DNA from: Pseudomonadota bacterium
GTDB lineage: Bacteria; Pseudomonadota; Gammaproteobacteria; Burkholderiales; Rhodocyclaceae
Assembly (NCBI GenBank): GCA_021849505.1
Contig: JAJZSW010000019.1
Span: forward strand, 1 to 36,257
Direction: 5' to 3'
DNA length: 36,257 nt
Part shown: in pieces, positions 35,220 to 36,257 of the stretch
Numbering within the stretch: position 1 is the first letter of the stretch
How the letters are laid out: each line of letters opens with the position of its first letter
Notes under the pieces: generated by a model
Databases searched by the model: none
Seen by the model: the letters and a program-made list of their open reading frames with translations, nothing else
Told to the model about the DNA's origin: nothing
Made by a program: the position numbers and the translations under genes

Positions 35220-36257
35220 ATGATCAGATCAGCCGCTGCCATAGTTGCCTTTATGCTGCTGGCCGCTTGTGCGAGCGTCAATCCGTATTACGACCCCGCC
35301 AAGCCGCATCATCGTCCGGACGGCTTCGCCAATACCGACCCGGTGGTCGTCGCCGGCAAGATGCCGTGGTACGAAGTCATGATGCGCCGCTGGCGCGGCG
35401 ATTTCCGGCCGCGGCAGGAACCGGAGGGCGGTTACGCGGCCTTCGCCGCGAAGTGGAGCGCGCCAGTCGATCATGCGCTGCTGGCGCAGCGCCACGAGGC
35501 GCCGGTGCTCACCTGGCTCGGCCATGCCGGGATGCTGTTGCAGGTGGGTGGGCGCAACATCCTCATCGATCCGCAGCTCAACGACTTCGCCGGCCCGGTG
35601 TCCTGGCTGTCGGCGCCGCGCCGCGTGCCGGCGCCGTTAAGCGTGGCGGAGCTGCCGCCGATCGACCTCGTCCTCATTTCGCACAATCACTACGACCATC
35701 TCGACCACGCGACGGTGACGCAGCTGGCCGCCCGCCAGAAGCCGCGCTGGCTGGTGCCGCTGGGTCTCAAGGCCTGGTTCGAGGCCGAAGGCATCGGGCC
35801 GGTCGAGGAGATGGACTGGTGGGATGCCAAGAGCGAAGCGCGTCTCGTGGTGCGCTACACACCGGCGCAGCACTGGAGCAAGCGCACGCCGTTCGATGCC
35901 AACGCGACGCTGTGGGGCGGCTTCGCCGTCGAATGGATGGCGCCCGGCGCGGCGATTCCCTGGCGCTTCCTCTACACCGGCGACACCGGCTACTCGAGCG
36001 ACTTCGCCGAGATCCGCCGCCGCATCGGCGCAGTCGATTTCCTCGCCGTGCCGGTGGGCTCCTACCTGCCGCGCGACTTCATGCGGCCGCAGCATGTCAA
36101 TCCCGATGATGCCGTGCGCATCCTGCTCGACCTCGAGGCGCGGCAGGCCATCGGCGTGCATTGGGGCACCTTCGAGCTGACGCAGGAAGCCTTCGACCAG
36201 CCGCCGCGCGATCTTGAAGCGTCGCTGCAGGAACGGGGCCTCGCGGCGAACCGCTTC
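35220..36257 (+). CDS. Metallo-beta-lactamase-fold lipoprotein hydrolase (NAPE-PLD/RomA-like), partial
   Basis: The visible 346 residues begin with a lipoprotein signal ([17 protein letters not shown]; lipobox LAAC with Cys17) and continue with an MBL-fold domain: [25 protein letters not shown], then the metal site HNHYDH (His155, His157, Asp159, His160), later GDTGYSSDF and GVHWGTFEL, which fit the NAPE-hydrolysing phospholipase D / outer-membrane protein RomA family. The N-terminal 90 residues with WRGDFRPR match this subfamily. The open frame reaches the right edge without a stop, so the C-terminus is missing. Substrate is unknown. The start was chosen as the first ATG of the lipoprotein signal; there is no Shine-Dalgarno sequence. 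Confidence 0.87.
   Translation, partial: MIRSAAAIVAFMLLAACASVNPYYDPAKPHHRPDGFANTDPVVVAGKMPWYEVMMRRWRGDFRPRQEPEGGYAAFAAKWSAPVDHALLAQRHEAPVLTWLGHAGMLLQVGGRNILIDPQLNDFAGPVSWLSAPRRVPAPLSVAELPPIDLVLISHNHYDHLDHATVTQLAARQKPRWLVPLGLKAWFEAEGIGPVEEMDWWDAKSEARLVVRYTPAQHWSKRTPFDANATLWGGFAVEWMAPGAAIPWRFLYTGDTGYSSDFAEIRRRIGAVDFLAVPVGSYLPRDFMRPQHVNPDDAVRILLDLEARQAIGVHWGTFELTQEAFDQPPRDLEASLQERGLAANRF

Overview
The window looks like the replication-origin-proximal part of a GC-rich betaproteobacterial chromosome, most like the Rhodocyclales/Sterolibacteriaceae. This is inferred from gene order (dnaA divergent from rpmH-rnpA-yidD-yidC-mnmE; mnmG-rsmG-parA-parB-atpIBEFHAGDC), a LivM-LivG fusion and a RibBX-type riboflavin protein. 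No species is assigned.

Layout. 1-369: the 5' end of dnaA on the minus strand, running off the left edge. 370-613: a dnaA/rpmH spacer with one perfect DnaA box and the rpmH promoter. 614-4408: rpmH, rnpA, yidD, yidC, mnmE (ribosome, RNase P, membrane insertion, tRNA modification). 4521-10194: a TSUP permease gene and a complete branched-chain-amino-acid-type (liv) ABC transporter, lying between mnmE and mnmG. 10199-10240: two parS sites arranged as one inverted repeat. 10324-14451: mnmG, rsmG, parA, parB. 14637-21500: the nine-gene F1Fo ATP synthase operon, closed by a clear intrinsic terminator. 21614-22579: an orphan HTH-PAS-PAS protein. 22628-24363 (minus): ubiJ, ubiE and a DUF971 gene. 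24447-33985 (minus): a tightly packed run that reads ribBX-ribH-nusB-thiL-pgpA-pncC-recA-recX-lptB-rpoN-hpf-ptsN-hprK, mostly with overlapping or nearly touching genes. 34242-35144: two tandem small c-type cytochromes of lower GC, next to a possible remnant of an outer-membrane protein gene. 35220-36257: a lipoprotein metallo-beta-lactamase-fold hydrolase, cut by the right edge.

The most unusual signal is a short dispersed repeat with core GTCGGCGCTGGCGGGACGGC, usually preceded by AA. I count ten copies in 36 kb (four exact, six with 1-3 mismatches in 22 bp) plus one degenerate candidate, in both orientations. Copies lie inside coding sequences (yidC, the livM-livG linker, rsmG, pncC), immediately before start codons (the TSUP gene and mnmG), beside a terminator, and as one arm of a hairpin between convergent genes. 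The coding copies are read in different frames, so the selection or mobility acts on DNA and not on a protein motif. It resembles uptake-signal or palindromic-element systems in behaviour but matches none that I recognise.

Functionally the window is mostly housekeeping: chromosome segregation (parS/ParA/ParB), energy conversion (ATP synthase, ubiquinone synthesis), nitrogen/carbon signalling (RpoN, PtsN, HprK, Hpf), riboflavin and thiamine cofactors, and recombination (RecA/RecX).
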